Of a stretch of 37,259 nucleotides of DNA, positions 18,444 to 25,927 are shown in pieces (position 1 is the stretch's first letter; each line of letters starts with the position of its first letter). The DNA is from Methylobacterium sp. Leaf108 (GTDB lineage Bacteria; Pseudomonadota; Alphaproteobacteria; Rhizobiales; Beijerinckiaceae). A model generated the notes under the pieces. That model saw nothing but the letters and a program-made list of their open reading frames with translations, made no database searches and was not told the origin of the DNA. The position numbers were made by a program, and so were the translations under genes. Location of the stretch: contig NZ_LMND01000003.1 of the NCBI RefSeq assembly GCF_001423265.1, forward strand, positions 74,764 to 112,022, written 5' to 3'.

Positions 18444-20087
18444 ATGGATCCCCTGTCACTCACCCGCCGCGGTCTGATCGGCGGCGCGGCGGCGCTGGCC
18501 GCCCTCGGTCCCGGTGCGTCGCGCTCCTTCGCGCAGACGACGACCGGCACCCCTGCCGGGGCTCCCGCCGGCACCCTCAACTACGGTATCTCGATGAGCG
18601 ACCTGCCGCTCACCACCGGGCAGCCGGACCGGGGTGCGGGCGGTTACCAGTTCACGGGCTTCACCCTCTACGATCCGCTGGTGGCCTGGGAGATGGACGT
18701 CTCCGACCGCCCCGGAAAGCTGGTGCCGGGTCTGGCCACCTCCTGGGAGAGCGACCCGGCCGACCGCAAGAACTGGGTCTTCAAGATCCGCGAAGGCGTG
18801 AAATTCCACGACGGCTCGCTCCTCGACGCCGATGCGGTGATCTGGAACTTCGACAAGGTCCTCAACAAGGACGCCCCGCATTTCGACCAGCGCCAAGCGG
18901 CGCAGGTGCGCCCGCGCCTGCCCTCGGTGGCCAGCTACAGGAAGCTCGACGCCTCCACGATCCAGGTGACGACCAAGGCGGCCGATTCGCTGTTTCCCTA
19001 CCAGATGCTGTGGTTCCTGGTGTCGTCGCCGGCCCAGTACGAGAAGGTCGGCCGCGACTGGGCGAAGTTCGCCTTCGAGCCCTCGGGCACCGGCCCCTAC
19101 AAGCTCGCCGGCCTGACCCCGCGGGTGCGGGCCGAGCTCGTGCCCAACGAGGCCTACTGGAACCCCAAGCGCGCGCCGAAGCTCGCGCGGCTCATCCTGA
19201 GCTGCCTGCCCGAGGACCTGTCGCGGGTGAACTCGCTGCTCAGCGGCAGCGTCGACCTCATCGAACTGCCCGCCCCCGATTCGGTGCCCCGCCTCAAGGC
19301 CGCGGGCATGCGCATCGTCGGCAACGACACGCCCCACGTCTGGAACTACCACCTGTCGATGGTCGAAGGCAGCCCGTGGCGCGACCTGCGCCTGCGCAAG
19401 GCGGCCAACCTCGCCATCGACCGCGAGGGCGTGGCCACCCTGATGGGCGGGCTCGCCACCCCGGCCGAGGGCCAGGTGCAGCGCTCGAGCCCGTGGTTCG
19501 GCAAGCCGACCTTCAAGGTCGGCACCGACATCGACGCCGCCCGCAAGCTGATGAAGGACGCCGGCTACTCGGCCCAGAACCCGCTTAAGGCCAAGTTCAT
19601 CATCCCCACCGGCGGAACCGGGCAGATGCTGTCCCTGCCCATCAACGAGTTCATCCAGCAGAGCTGGGCCGAGATCGGCATCGCGGTGGAGTTCCGCACC
19701 GTCGAGCAGGAGGTCGCCTACACCGCCTGGCGCCAGGGTGCGGCCGATCCGAGCCTGAAGGGCATCACCGCCAGCAACGTCGCCTACGTCACCTCCGACC
19801 CGCTCTACGCCATCATCCGCTTCTACGATTCGAAGCAGATCTCCCCCAACGGCGTGAACTGGAGCCACTACCGCAACCCGGAGGTCGACGCGCTGTGCGA
19901 CAAGGTCAAGCAGAGTCTCGACCCCAAGGAGCAGGACGCGATGCTGGCGCGTATCCACGAGATCGTGGTCGACGACGCGGTGCAGGTCTGGGTCGTCCAC
20001 GACACCAATCCCCACGCCCTGTCCCCGAAGGTGAAGGGCTACACCCAGGCCCAGCACTGGTTCCAGGACCTCACCACCCTGTCGTGA
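18444..20087 (+). CDS. Oligopeptide/nickel-type ABC substrate-binding protein (SBP family 5), orphan
   Basis: The 547-aa protein begins MDPLSLTRRGLIGGAAALAA and continues to a Tat-like signal ending RSFAQ, with the twin Arg in TRRGLIGG. The mature protein is a cluster C (DppA/OppA) binding protein with YDPLVAWE, LVPGLATSWES, VFKIREGVKFHDGSLLDADAVIWNFD (in parts KIREGVKFHDG), GTGPYKL and AANLAIDREGVA. It would deliver peptides, opines or other solutes from the periplasm. I prefer ATG 18444, which places the Arg pair correctly, over the ATG at 18381. No cognate permease or ATPase follows; the next gene is an IS110 transposase on the opposite strand. The importer may have been disrupted, or the protein uses permeases encoded elsewhere. 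Confidence 0.9.
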   Translation: MDPLSLTRRGLIGGAAALAALGPGASRSFAQTTTGTPAGAPAGTLNYGISMSDLPLTTGQPDRGAGGYQFTGFTLYDPLVAWEMDVSDRPGKLVPGLATSWESDPADRKNWVFKIREGVKFHDGSLLDADAVIWNFDKVLNKDAPHFDQRQAAQVRPRLPSVASYRKLDASTIQVTTKAADSLFPYQMLWFLVSSPAQYEKVGRDWAKFAFEPSGTGPYKLAGLTPRVRAELVPNEAYWNPKRAPKLARLILSCLPEDLSRVNSLLSGSVDLIELPAPDSVPRLKAAGMRIVGNDTPHVWNYHLSMVEGSPWRDLRLRKAANLAIDREGVATLMGGLATPAEGQVQRSSPWFGKPTFKVGTDIDAARKLMKDAGYSAQNPLKAKFIIPTGGTGQMLSLPINEFIQQSWAEIGIAVEFRTVEQEVAYTAWRQGAADPSLKGITASNVAYVTSDPLYAIIRFYDSKQISPNGVNWSHYRNPEVDALCDKVKQSLDPKEQDAMLARIHEIVVDDAVQVWVVHDTNPHALSPKVKGYTQAQHWFQDLTTLS

Positions 20088-20164
20088 GGGCGCGCTCCCG
20101 CCGACGCCGTCGCGTCGTCGGCGAGGTCCTTGCCGATCCGCCGCCCGCTTGCCTCGGATTGCCG

Positions 20165-20207
20165 GGTGATACGGTTTCCGCTCGAATCAAGCGGGACCCG
20201 TATCACC
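20165..20207. terminator. Long palindrome after the binding-protein gene
   Basis: GGTGATACGG (20165-20174) pairs perfectly with CCGTATCACC (20198-20207). Inside it CCGCT (20178-20182) pairs with AGCGG (20090-series, 20190-20194) around a 7-nt loop. There is no T-run. It may terminate the binding-protein mRNA, or be a dispersed REP-like palindrome, or lie in the right flank of the IS110 element. Confidence 0.5.
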
Positions 20208-20278
20208 GAGCCCGCGCGGCGCCTGAGCGAAGCCCATGTCCGCATCACGACGTGATCAACCGGCGACTGTATTGTCGG

Positions 20279-21229
20279 TCAAGCCATGAGGTCGCTTTCG
20301 GCGAAGGTTTTGTCGTCCTTGACGAGGGCGTTGGCGAGGACGACGAGGCGTCGGCCGGTGGCGACGATGGCGACCTTGGCGGGTTTGCCCGCCTCTCGCA
20401 TCGCTTTGTAGGGCGTCTTGAAGGTCGGGCACGTTCGGGCCGCGACCATGCCGGCCATGTAGAACGCGGTTCTGAGGCAGGGTCGACCGCCCGCGATGGC
20501 ATGGCGTCCGGGATGGGCCCCGCTCTGGGTGGGATGGGGGGCCATGCCGGCCAGGCTGGCCGCCGCCTTGCGGTCGAGCCTGCCGAGTTCGGGCATGTCG
20601 GTGATCAGCACGGTGGCGATGCGCCGGCCGATGCCGGGGATCGAGGTGAGGATGGCGCGCTTGCGGGCGAGGACCGGATCGTCGGCGATGCGCTGATCGA
20701 GCTCCGCCTCGATGGCGGCGCAGGCGCCCTCCAGGGCCTCGATCACCGCCCGGTGGCTGTCGGCCACCAGAGGATCGAGGGCCTGGGCCAGGCGCGTCTT
20801 CTCCATGGCGATCAGTTCGGTGATCTGGCGGCGGCGGGTCGAGAGCGCCTTGAGCCGGACCTGATCGGGCGTGGGCGCAGGGTGCAGATGCTCGGGCATG
20901 CGATGAGCAAAGCGCGCGATGAGCGCGGCGTCCAGCCGGTCGGTCTTGGCGATCAGTCCTTCGGCCGTGCGGAACGCTCGGACCCGGCGCGGATCGACCA
21001 GGGCGACCGTGAAACCGGCCTCCGCCAGCGCCATCACCAGGGGCTGGGCATAGGGACCGATCGCCTCCAGGGCGACGCGCAGCACGCCACGCTGGCGCAA
21101 AGCGTCGATCAGGCTTTCGATGCCGGCCGGGGTGTTCTCACACCGGAGCGGCTTGGCGGCGGGGTGGAACCCGAGATCGAGGAAATGCTTGCCGACATCG
21201 ACGCCGGCCACCGGTACGAGGCTGAGCAT
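20279..21229 (-). CDS. IS110-family transposase (DEDD RuvC-like)
   Basis: The 316-aa protein has the N-terminal DEDD domain (first Asp in VAGVDVGKHF, Glu in VALEAIGPYAQ, Asp residues in AKTDRLDAALIARFA). Its C-terminal Transposase_20 domain has a helix-hairpin-helix-like LTSIPGIGRRIATVLI, AGMAPHPTQSGAHPGRHAIAGGR with the expected catalytic Ser in the TQSG stretch, and LRTAFYMAGMVA. The start is placed at ATG 21229 (MLSLVPVAGVDVGK); upstream codons are unlike the family. Length is normal and the frame is intact, so the element may be active. IS110 elements recombine through a bridge RNA encoded in their non-coding end and lack inverted repeats, consistent with none being visible. Confidence 0.93.
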   Translation of the reverse strand: MLSLVPVAGVDVGKHFLDLGFHPAAKPLRCENTPAGIESLIDALRQRGVLRVALEAIGPYAQPLVMALAEAGFTVALVDPRRVRAFRTAEGLIAKTDRLDAALIARFAHRMPEHLHPAPTPDQVRLKALSTRRRQITELIAMEKTRLAQALDPLVADSHRAVIEALEGACAAIEAELDQRIADDPVLARKRAILTSIPGIGRRIATVLITDMPELGRLDRKAAASLAGMAPHPTQSGAHPGRHAIAGGRPCLRTAFYMAGMVAARTCPTFKTPYKAMREAGKPAKVAIVATGRRLVVLANALVKDDKTFAESDLMA

Positions 21230-21451
21230 GGCGGATCCTGTCCTGTACGCGGGCGCCCGCCGGAGCGGAGCCCACCCGACTGTTCGGAGTACGCACACAG
21301 GGCGTCCGGGATCGCGCCGATCGACGGTCGCGCCACGATGGCAAAGCACATCTCATCCCGACAGACCTGGAAATCGTCAGATCGCCGGACGCCCAAGCCG
21401 CATCAAACCACGGCCAGCCCTCAGGTACAGGAAATGGGATGACGGGACGGC

Positions 21452-24139
21452 CTACGTCCCGATCATCGAGCGGATGCGGGCGGCCATGGTCTCGATGGCG
21501 AAGGGCTTGGTCAGCACCGCCATGCCGGGGGCGAGCGAGCCGTTGCCGACAGCGGCGTTCTCGGCGTAGCCGGTGATGAACAGCACCTTCAGGGCCGGCC
21601 GGCGCGCGCGCGCGGCATCCGCCATCTGGCGTCCGTTCATGCCGCCGGGCAGGCCCACGTCGGTGATGAGCAGGTCGATGCGCACGTCCGACTCCAGCAC
21701 CCTGAGGCCCGCCGCGCTGTCGGACGCCTCGATGGCGGTGTAGCCGAGGTCCGCTAGGACGTCGGCGATCAGCATGCGCACGGTGGATTCGTCGTCCACC
21801 ACCAGCACCGTCTCGCCCTGGACCGAGCGCGGCAGCCGGGCGATGTCGGTGGGGGCCTCCTCCGGCGCGATCTCGCCCTCGTGCCGCGGCAGGTAGATGC
21901 AGACCGTCGTACCCTTGCCGACCTCCGACGTGATGCGGACCTCCCCGCCCGACTGCTGGGCGAACCCGTAGATCATGCTGAGCCCGAGGCCCGTGCCCTG
22001 CCCGATCGGCTTGGTCGTGAAGAACGGCTCGAACACTCGCTCCACCACCTCCGGCGGCATGCCGATGCCGGTGTCGGTGACGCTCAGGCACAGGTACTGC
22101 CCCGGCGGCATGTCGTGCCCGCGCGCCGCCTGCGCGTCGAACCGGGTGTTGGCGGTCTCCACCGTGATGCGGCCGCCCTCCGGCATCGCGTCGCGGGCGT
22201 TGATGCACAGGTTCAGGAGCGCGTTCTCGAGCTGCGAGGGGTCGACCAGGGCCGGCCAGATCCCGGCGGCGGCGGCGACGTCGATCGGGATCGCCGGCCC
22301 CACCGTGCGCTGGATCAGCTCGCGCATGTCCGCCACGAGGCGGTTCACGTCGGTGGGCTTCGGGTCGAGGGTCTGGCGGCGGGAGAACGCGAGCAGCCGG
22401 TGGGTCAGCGCGGCGGCGCGCTTCGAGGCCCCCTGCGCCGCGGCCATGTAGCGTTCGACGTCGTTGAAGCGGCCCTGCTGCATCCGGGTCTGCATCAGTT
22501 CGAGCGCACCCGAGATGCCGGCCAGCAGATTGTTGAAGTCGTGGGCGAGGCCGCCGGTGAGTTGGCCCACTGCCTCCATCTTCTGGGCCTGGCGCAGGGC
22601 CTCCTCGGCCGCCATCAGGTCGCCGGTGCGGGCCGCCACCTGCTCCTCGAGGGTCGCGTTGAGGGCGGCGAGCGCATCCACCGCCTCGCGCACCGCCGCA
22701 TCCGCCCTGACCCGTTCGATATGGGCCCAGCAGCGTTCCGTGACCTCGCGGACGAGGGTCAGGTCGTGCGCGGTCCAGGTGCGGGGGACCCGGTCGTGGA
22801 TCGCCATCAGGGCGGTCAGGCGGCCGTCCTTGATCAGCGGCATGCAGATCGTGGCGGCGATGCCGATCGCCTGGAAGGTCGCGGCCTCCTCCGGCGCCAG
22901 CTCCGCCAGGTTGTCGTTGACGATCAGCGGTTCGCCGGCACCGAGGTCGCGCACCGCGCGCCTGCCGAAGGCGGCCAGGCTGTAGTGGCCGACGATGCTG
23001 GGGGAGCCGGGTGCGGCCCAGTCGCCGCGGATGGTGAAGCCGTCCTCGTCCGGGTCCATGTCCGCGTAGGCGCAGTTCGACAGGGACAGGTGCTCGGCCA
23101 CCATCCGCGTGGTGGTGGCCAGGATGGCGTCGGCGTCCACGCTCTTGGCGGTGGCCACCCCCAGGTCGTCGAGGAAGCGCAGGCGGGCCTCGTTGGCGCG
23201 CAACGCCTCGTCCGCCTGCCGCCGGCGGGTGATGTCGATGGCGGTGCCCAGCGCCCGCAGGCAGCGGCCGCCCTCGTCGAACAGGCCCCGGCCCTTGGCC
23301 GCGACCCAGCGCACGAGGCCGTCCTCCTTGCCGACCGTGCGGTACTCGACGTCGTAGGTCGCCCGCTGCAGCGGATCGAGGGCCGAGGCGAAGGCGGCGA
23401 CGGTCGCGTCCCGGTCCTCCGCGTGCAGGCCGCCGTAGAAGTCGTCCATGGAGCAGGGCACGTCCGGCGAGATGCCGAACATCGCCTTGGTGCGGTCCGA
23501 CCAGGTCAGGACGCCGGTGGAGAGGTCGAGGTCCCAGGTGCCGATCTCGGCCGCCGCCACCGCGAGCTGGTGCGAGACCTCGCTGAAGGCCAGGCGCTCC
23601 CGGCTGGCCTGCCGTTCCGCCGCCAGGATCGCGTTCTGGGTCTCGAGGGCGCAGAGGCGGTCCCGGTCGAGGGTGACGTCGAGCTGGCTGGCGAAGAAAT
23701 ACGCCAGCGCCCCGGCCGCGTCGGTGACCGGCGCCAGCAGGAGCCGGTTCCAGAACGGGGTGCCGTCCTTGCGGTAGTTGCGGATGTCCATCTCGACGGC
23801 CCGCGGCACCGCCAGCGCCTCCCGCAGGCGGGCCACGTCGTCGGGATCGGTCTCGCCCCCCTGCAGGAACCGGCAGTTGCGGCCCAGGATCTCCTCGCGG
23901 TCGTAGCCGGTGAGACGGCAGAACGCCTCGTTGACGAAGACGATCGGATTGTCGGGCAGGCGCGGGTTGGTGATGACCATCGGCATGCGCGTGGCGCGCA
24001 CGGCCGCGGGGAACGGATCGAAGCCGCCGTCGGTGCCGGCGATCTCGGCGCCGATCCGGGTCTCGTCGCGCAAGAGCTGCTCGACGGAGTCCCGCGGGAT
24101 CGACGGCTCGGTCGTGTGGTCCTTCGAGGTCTCGTCCAT
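21452..24139 (-). CDS. LOV-domain hybrid histidine kinase (LOV-PAS-GAF-HisKA-HATPase-REC)
   Basis: This is an 895-aa blue-light-type sensor kinase. The N-terminal LOV domain (about 45-150) has GRNCRFLQG with photoactive Cys at residue 89, and [11 protein letters not shown], both needed for the flavin adduct. A second PAS domain (about 185-310), a GAF domain (about 330-480) and a helical linker follow. The HisKA box is [11 protein letters not shown] with phospho-His near 533. The ATPase has [16 protein letters not shown] and [13 protein letters not shown]-terminal receiver has VLVVDDE and an acceptor Asp in [11 protein letters not shown] near 827. No membrane segments are present, so it is cytoplasmic. 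ATG 24139 is preferred to a GTG at 24190. It is divergent from jetB. Output is probably phosphorelay to a separate protein. Confidence 0.93.
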   Translation of the reverse strand: MDETSKDHTTEPSIPRDSVEQLLRDETRIGAEIAGTDGGFDPFPAAVRATRMPMVITNPRLPDNPIVFVNEAFCRLTGYDREEILGRNCRFLQGGETDPDDVARLREALAVPRAVEMDIRNYRKDGTPFWNRLLLAPVTDAAGALAYFFASQLDVTLDRDRLCALETQNAILAAERQASRERLAFSEVSHQLAVAAAEIGTWDLDLSTGVLTWSDRTKAMFGISPDVPCSMDDFYGGLHAEDRDATVAAFASALDPLQRATYDVEYRTVGKEDGLVRWVAAKGRGLFDEGGRCLRALGTAIDITRRRQADEALRANEARLRFLDDLGVATAKSVDADAILATTTRMVAEHLSLSNCAYADMDPDEDGFTIRGDWAAPGSPSIVGHYSLAAFGRRAVRDLGAGEPLIVNDNLAELAPEEAATFQAIGIAATICMPLIKDGRLTALMAIHDRVPRTWTAHDLTLVREVTERCWAHIERVRADAAVREAVDALAALNATLEEQVAARTGDLMAAEEALRQAQKMEAVGQLTGGLAHDFNNLLAGISGALELMQTRMQQGRFNDVERYMAAAQGASKRAAALTHRLLAFSRRQTLDPKPTDVNRLVADMRELIQRTVGPAIPIDVAAAAGIWPALVDPSQLENALLNLCINARDAMPEGGRITVETANTRFDAQAARGHDMPPGQYLCLSVTDTGIGMPPEVVERVFEPFFTTKPIGQGTGLGLSMIYGFAQQSGGEVRITSEVGKGTTVCIYLPRHEGEIAPEEAPTDIARLPRSVQGETVLVVDDESTVRMLIADVLADLGYTAIEASDSAAGLRVLESDVRIDLLITDVGLPGGMNGRQMADAARARRPALKVLFITGYAENAAVGNGSLAPGMAVLTKPFAIETMAARIRSMIGT

Positions 24140-24345
24140 GCGACCGGCGGTATACCCGACAAAGGATCGTTTTTCACCGCGCCCGGCCACGCGCCGCGGG
24201 CGATCGGGTCCCGGACGAGGTTCTTCGCGAGCGGGACGTTCTGGGAATCGGGTTTTTGCGGGACATGTTCCCGGCTTGTCATCGGGGAGGACGGCCCGCC
24301 GGCCCGTGCTAGGAGGAAGGCGATCCGAACGCCAGCCGGTCCGCC
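24140..24345. other. Divergent intergenic region, LOV kinase / jetB
   Basis: This 206-bp gap must carry the kinase promoter (minus) and any jetB promoter (plus). An AGGAGGAAGG stretch at 24311-24320 is too far (about 26 nt) from the jetB ATG to be a normal ribosome site, and a TAG at 24310-24312 closes the frame above. I did not recognise good sigma70 or GGAAC-type stress promoter boxes. Confidence 0.4.
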
Positions 24346-24978
24346 ATGCTTGAAGCCTTCCGCGCCATCGTCGACGGCGACGAGCCCCCTCCCCCCGGGG
24401 CCCGCGCGCCCGACGAGACCGAACTCACCCGCGCCCTGCAGGTGCTGCTCAAGAGCCAGTGCGTCTATGCCGGCACGCCGGGCATCGGCCGCTCCTACGA
24501 GATCGCCCGGCACTACGCGCCGTTCTTCCAGAGCTACTTCTCCTGCCTCGGCTACGGCTTTGAGGTCTCGCACCGCGACCAGATGGTGTTCCTGCGGGTT
24601 CCGACCGACGGGGTCCGCCACGACGGCCAGGCCGAGCGCCTGCGCAAGGACGAGACCCTGGTGCTGCTGGCCCTGCGCCTCGCCTACGAGGAGGGCTTGC
24701 GCGACCACCGCGTCACCACCGAGGGGGTGGTCGAATGCACCACCGACGACATCGCCGAGTCGATCCGCACCGCCGCCCGCAGCGATCCGCCCGAGGAGAC
24801 GCGGCTCACGGAGATCCTGCGCCTGTTCGCCCGCAAGGGCGCGCTGCGCCTGGGCGAACGCGACAAGGCGGAGCGGATCACGCCCCTGATGGTGCTGCCG
24901 GGCATCGCGGTGCTCTCGCCCGACGCCTGGATGGACCAGGTCCGGGCCTGGGCCTCGCGCGGTGAAGACGAAGGGTGA
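24346..24978 (+). CDS. jetB: Wadjet/Mks condensin KITE subunit, JetB family (DUF4194)
   Basis: The 210-aa protein matches DUF4194, the family of JetB/MksE. It starts with an N-terminal winged helix (ELTRALQVLLKSQCVYAG, then SYEIARHYAPFFQSYFSCLGYGFEV) and continues MVFLRVPTDGV, RLRKDETLVLLALRLAYEE and TEILRLFARKGALRLGE, ending with LPGIAVLSPDAWMDQVRAW. In Wadjet and Mks condensins this protein dimerises and binds JetA and the SMC arms. It stands apart from jetA and jetC, divergent from the LOV kinase, and its 3' end lies 97 bp before the DUF1206 gene. The gene is intact, with normal length. The call is from recalled motifs and is supported by the presence of A- and C-like partners in the window. 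Confidence 0.85.
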   Translation: MLEAFRAIVDGDEPPPPGARAPDETELTRALQVLLKSQCVYAGTPGIGRSYEIARHYAPFFQSYFSCLGYGFEVSHRDQMVFLRVPTDGVRHDGQAERLRKDETLVLLALRLAYEEGLRDHRVTTEGVVECTTDDIAESIRTAARSDPPEETRLTEILRLFARKGALRLGERDKAERITPLMVLPGIAVLSPDAWMDQVRAWASRGEDEG

Positions 24979-25075
24979 CGGGGGAACGGCCGAACGCCCT
25001 GGGTCGTTTCCCGTGGCCTTAGCCGGCTCGGCGATCGCCTCCGGCCGCACCTGCCGGAGAGCCTCGTTGTTTCGC

Positions 25076-25921
25076 ATGGACGCGCCGACGCTCGAACACA
25101 TCGCCCGGCTCGGGTACGGCGCCCGCGGGGCGGTCTACTGCCTCGTCGGCGGGCTCGCCGTCCTCGCCGCCGTCGGCACCGGCGGCCAGACCGGGGGCAG
25201 CAAGTCGGCCCTGACCGCCCTGCTGACGCAGCCGTTCGGGCGGATCTGGCTCGGGCTCGTCGCCCTGGGCCTGCTGTGCTTCGCCGTCTGGCGGATCGTC
25301 GAGGCCGCCACGGACGCCGATCGCCACGGGCGCTCGGGCAAGGGTCTGGCGGTGCGCGCCGCCCATGTCGTCAGCGGGCTGACCAACGCGGCGCTGGCGC
25401 TCAGCGCCGGGCAGCTCGCCCTCGGCCTCGCCCTGTCGAGCCGGGACAACGAAGCCGCGCAGGATTGGACCGCCTGGCTGCTCGGCCAGCCGTTCGGGCA
25501 GTGGCTCACCGGGATCGTCGGCCTCGTGGTGATCGGCATCGGCCTCGGCTTCCTGCGCAAGGGCTGGTCGGGCGACGTCGTCAAGCACCTCGCCCTGCCG
25601 GCGGGCGCCGGGTCCTGGGCGGTCCCCCTCGGCCGGCTGGGCTTTGCCGCGCGCGGGGTGGTGTTCGCGCTCATCGGCGGCTTCCTCGTCCTGGCCGCCG
25701 TCCACAGCCGCTCCTCGGAGGTGAAGGGCCTGGGCGAATCCCTCGTCTTCCTCCGCAGCCAGCCGTTCGGATGGGTGCTCCTCGGGCTGACCGCGGCCGG
25801 CCTGTTCGCCTTCGGCCTGTTCAGCTTCGTCCAGGCCCGCTACCGCCGCATCGACGCCCCCGACATGGCCGACGGAAAGGCCGCCCTGAAGAGCGCGGCG
25901 TCCTCGCTGCCGGGGCGGTGA
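25076..25921 (+). CDS. DUF1206 membrane protein
   Basis: This 281-aa protein contains three repeats, each with two hydrophobic helices: LGYGARGAVYCLVGGLAVLAA, then HVVSGLTNAALALSAGQLAL, then LGFAARGVVFALIGGFLVLAA (all shortened here). The G-x-x-ARG-x-V/F start and the QPFG turn (four times: LTQPFGRIWLG, LGQPFGQWLTG, RSQPFGWVLLG and similar) are the DUF1206 signature. Six transmembrane segments are expected in the inner membrane. Function is unknown. I place the start at ATG 25076 (MDAPTLEHIARLGYGARG). An in-frame start at 24962 would overlap jetB by 17 bp and could couple the two, but its extra 38 residues look non-coding. Confidence 0.85.
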   Translation: MDAPTLEHIARLGYGARGAVYCLVGGLAVLAAVGTGGQTGGSKSALTALLTQPFGRIWLGLVALGLLCFAVWRIVEAATDADRHGRSGKGLAVRAAHVVSGLTNAALALSAGQLALGLALSSRDNEAAQDWTAWLLGQPFGQWLTGIVGLVVIGIGLGFLRKGWSGDVVKHLALPAGAGSWAVPLGRLGFAARGVVFALIGGFLVLAAVHSRSSEVKGLGESLVFLRSQPFGWVLLGLTAAGLFAFGLFSFVQARYRRIDAPDMADGKAALKSAASSLPGR

Positions 25922-25927
25922 GGCGCG

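Larger units (their letters stand above)
20088..21451. mobile_element. IS110-type element, limits approximate
   Basis: The transposase gene is flanked by 191 bp (to the binding-protein stop) and 222 bp (to the kinase stop). The true ends must lie within these limits but cannot be fixed because this family has no terminal inverted repeats and little or no target duplication. The 222-bp stretch upstream of the transposase (21230-21451) is where IS110-subgroup elements encode the bridge RNA. It sits between two genes without truncating either. Confidence 0.6.

Noticed and set aside
20244..20256. ATCACG-A-CGTGAT palindrome as an IS110 end
   Set aside because: Only 6-bp arms, expected by chance at this length, and IS110 elements lack terminal inverted repeats.
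24140..24345. General-stress (EcfG, GGAAC...CGTT) promoter for the LOV kinase or jetB
   Set aside because: GTTCC and CGTT occur, but not in the right order and spacing on either strand.
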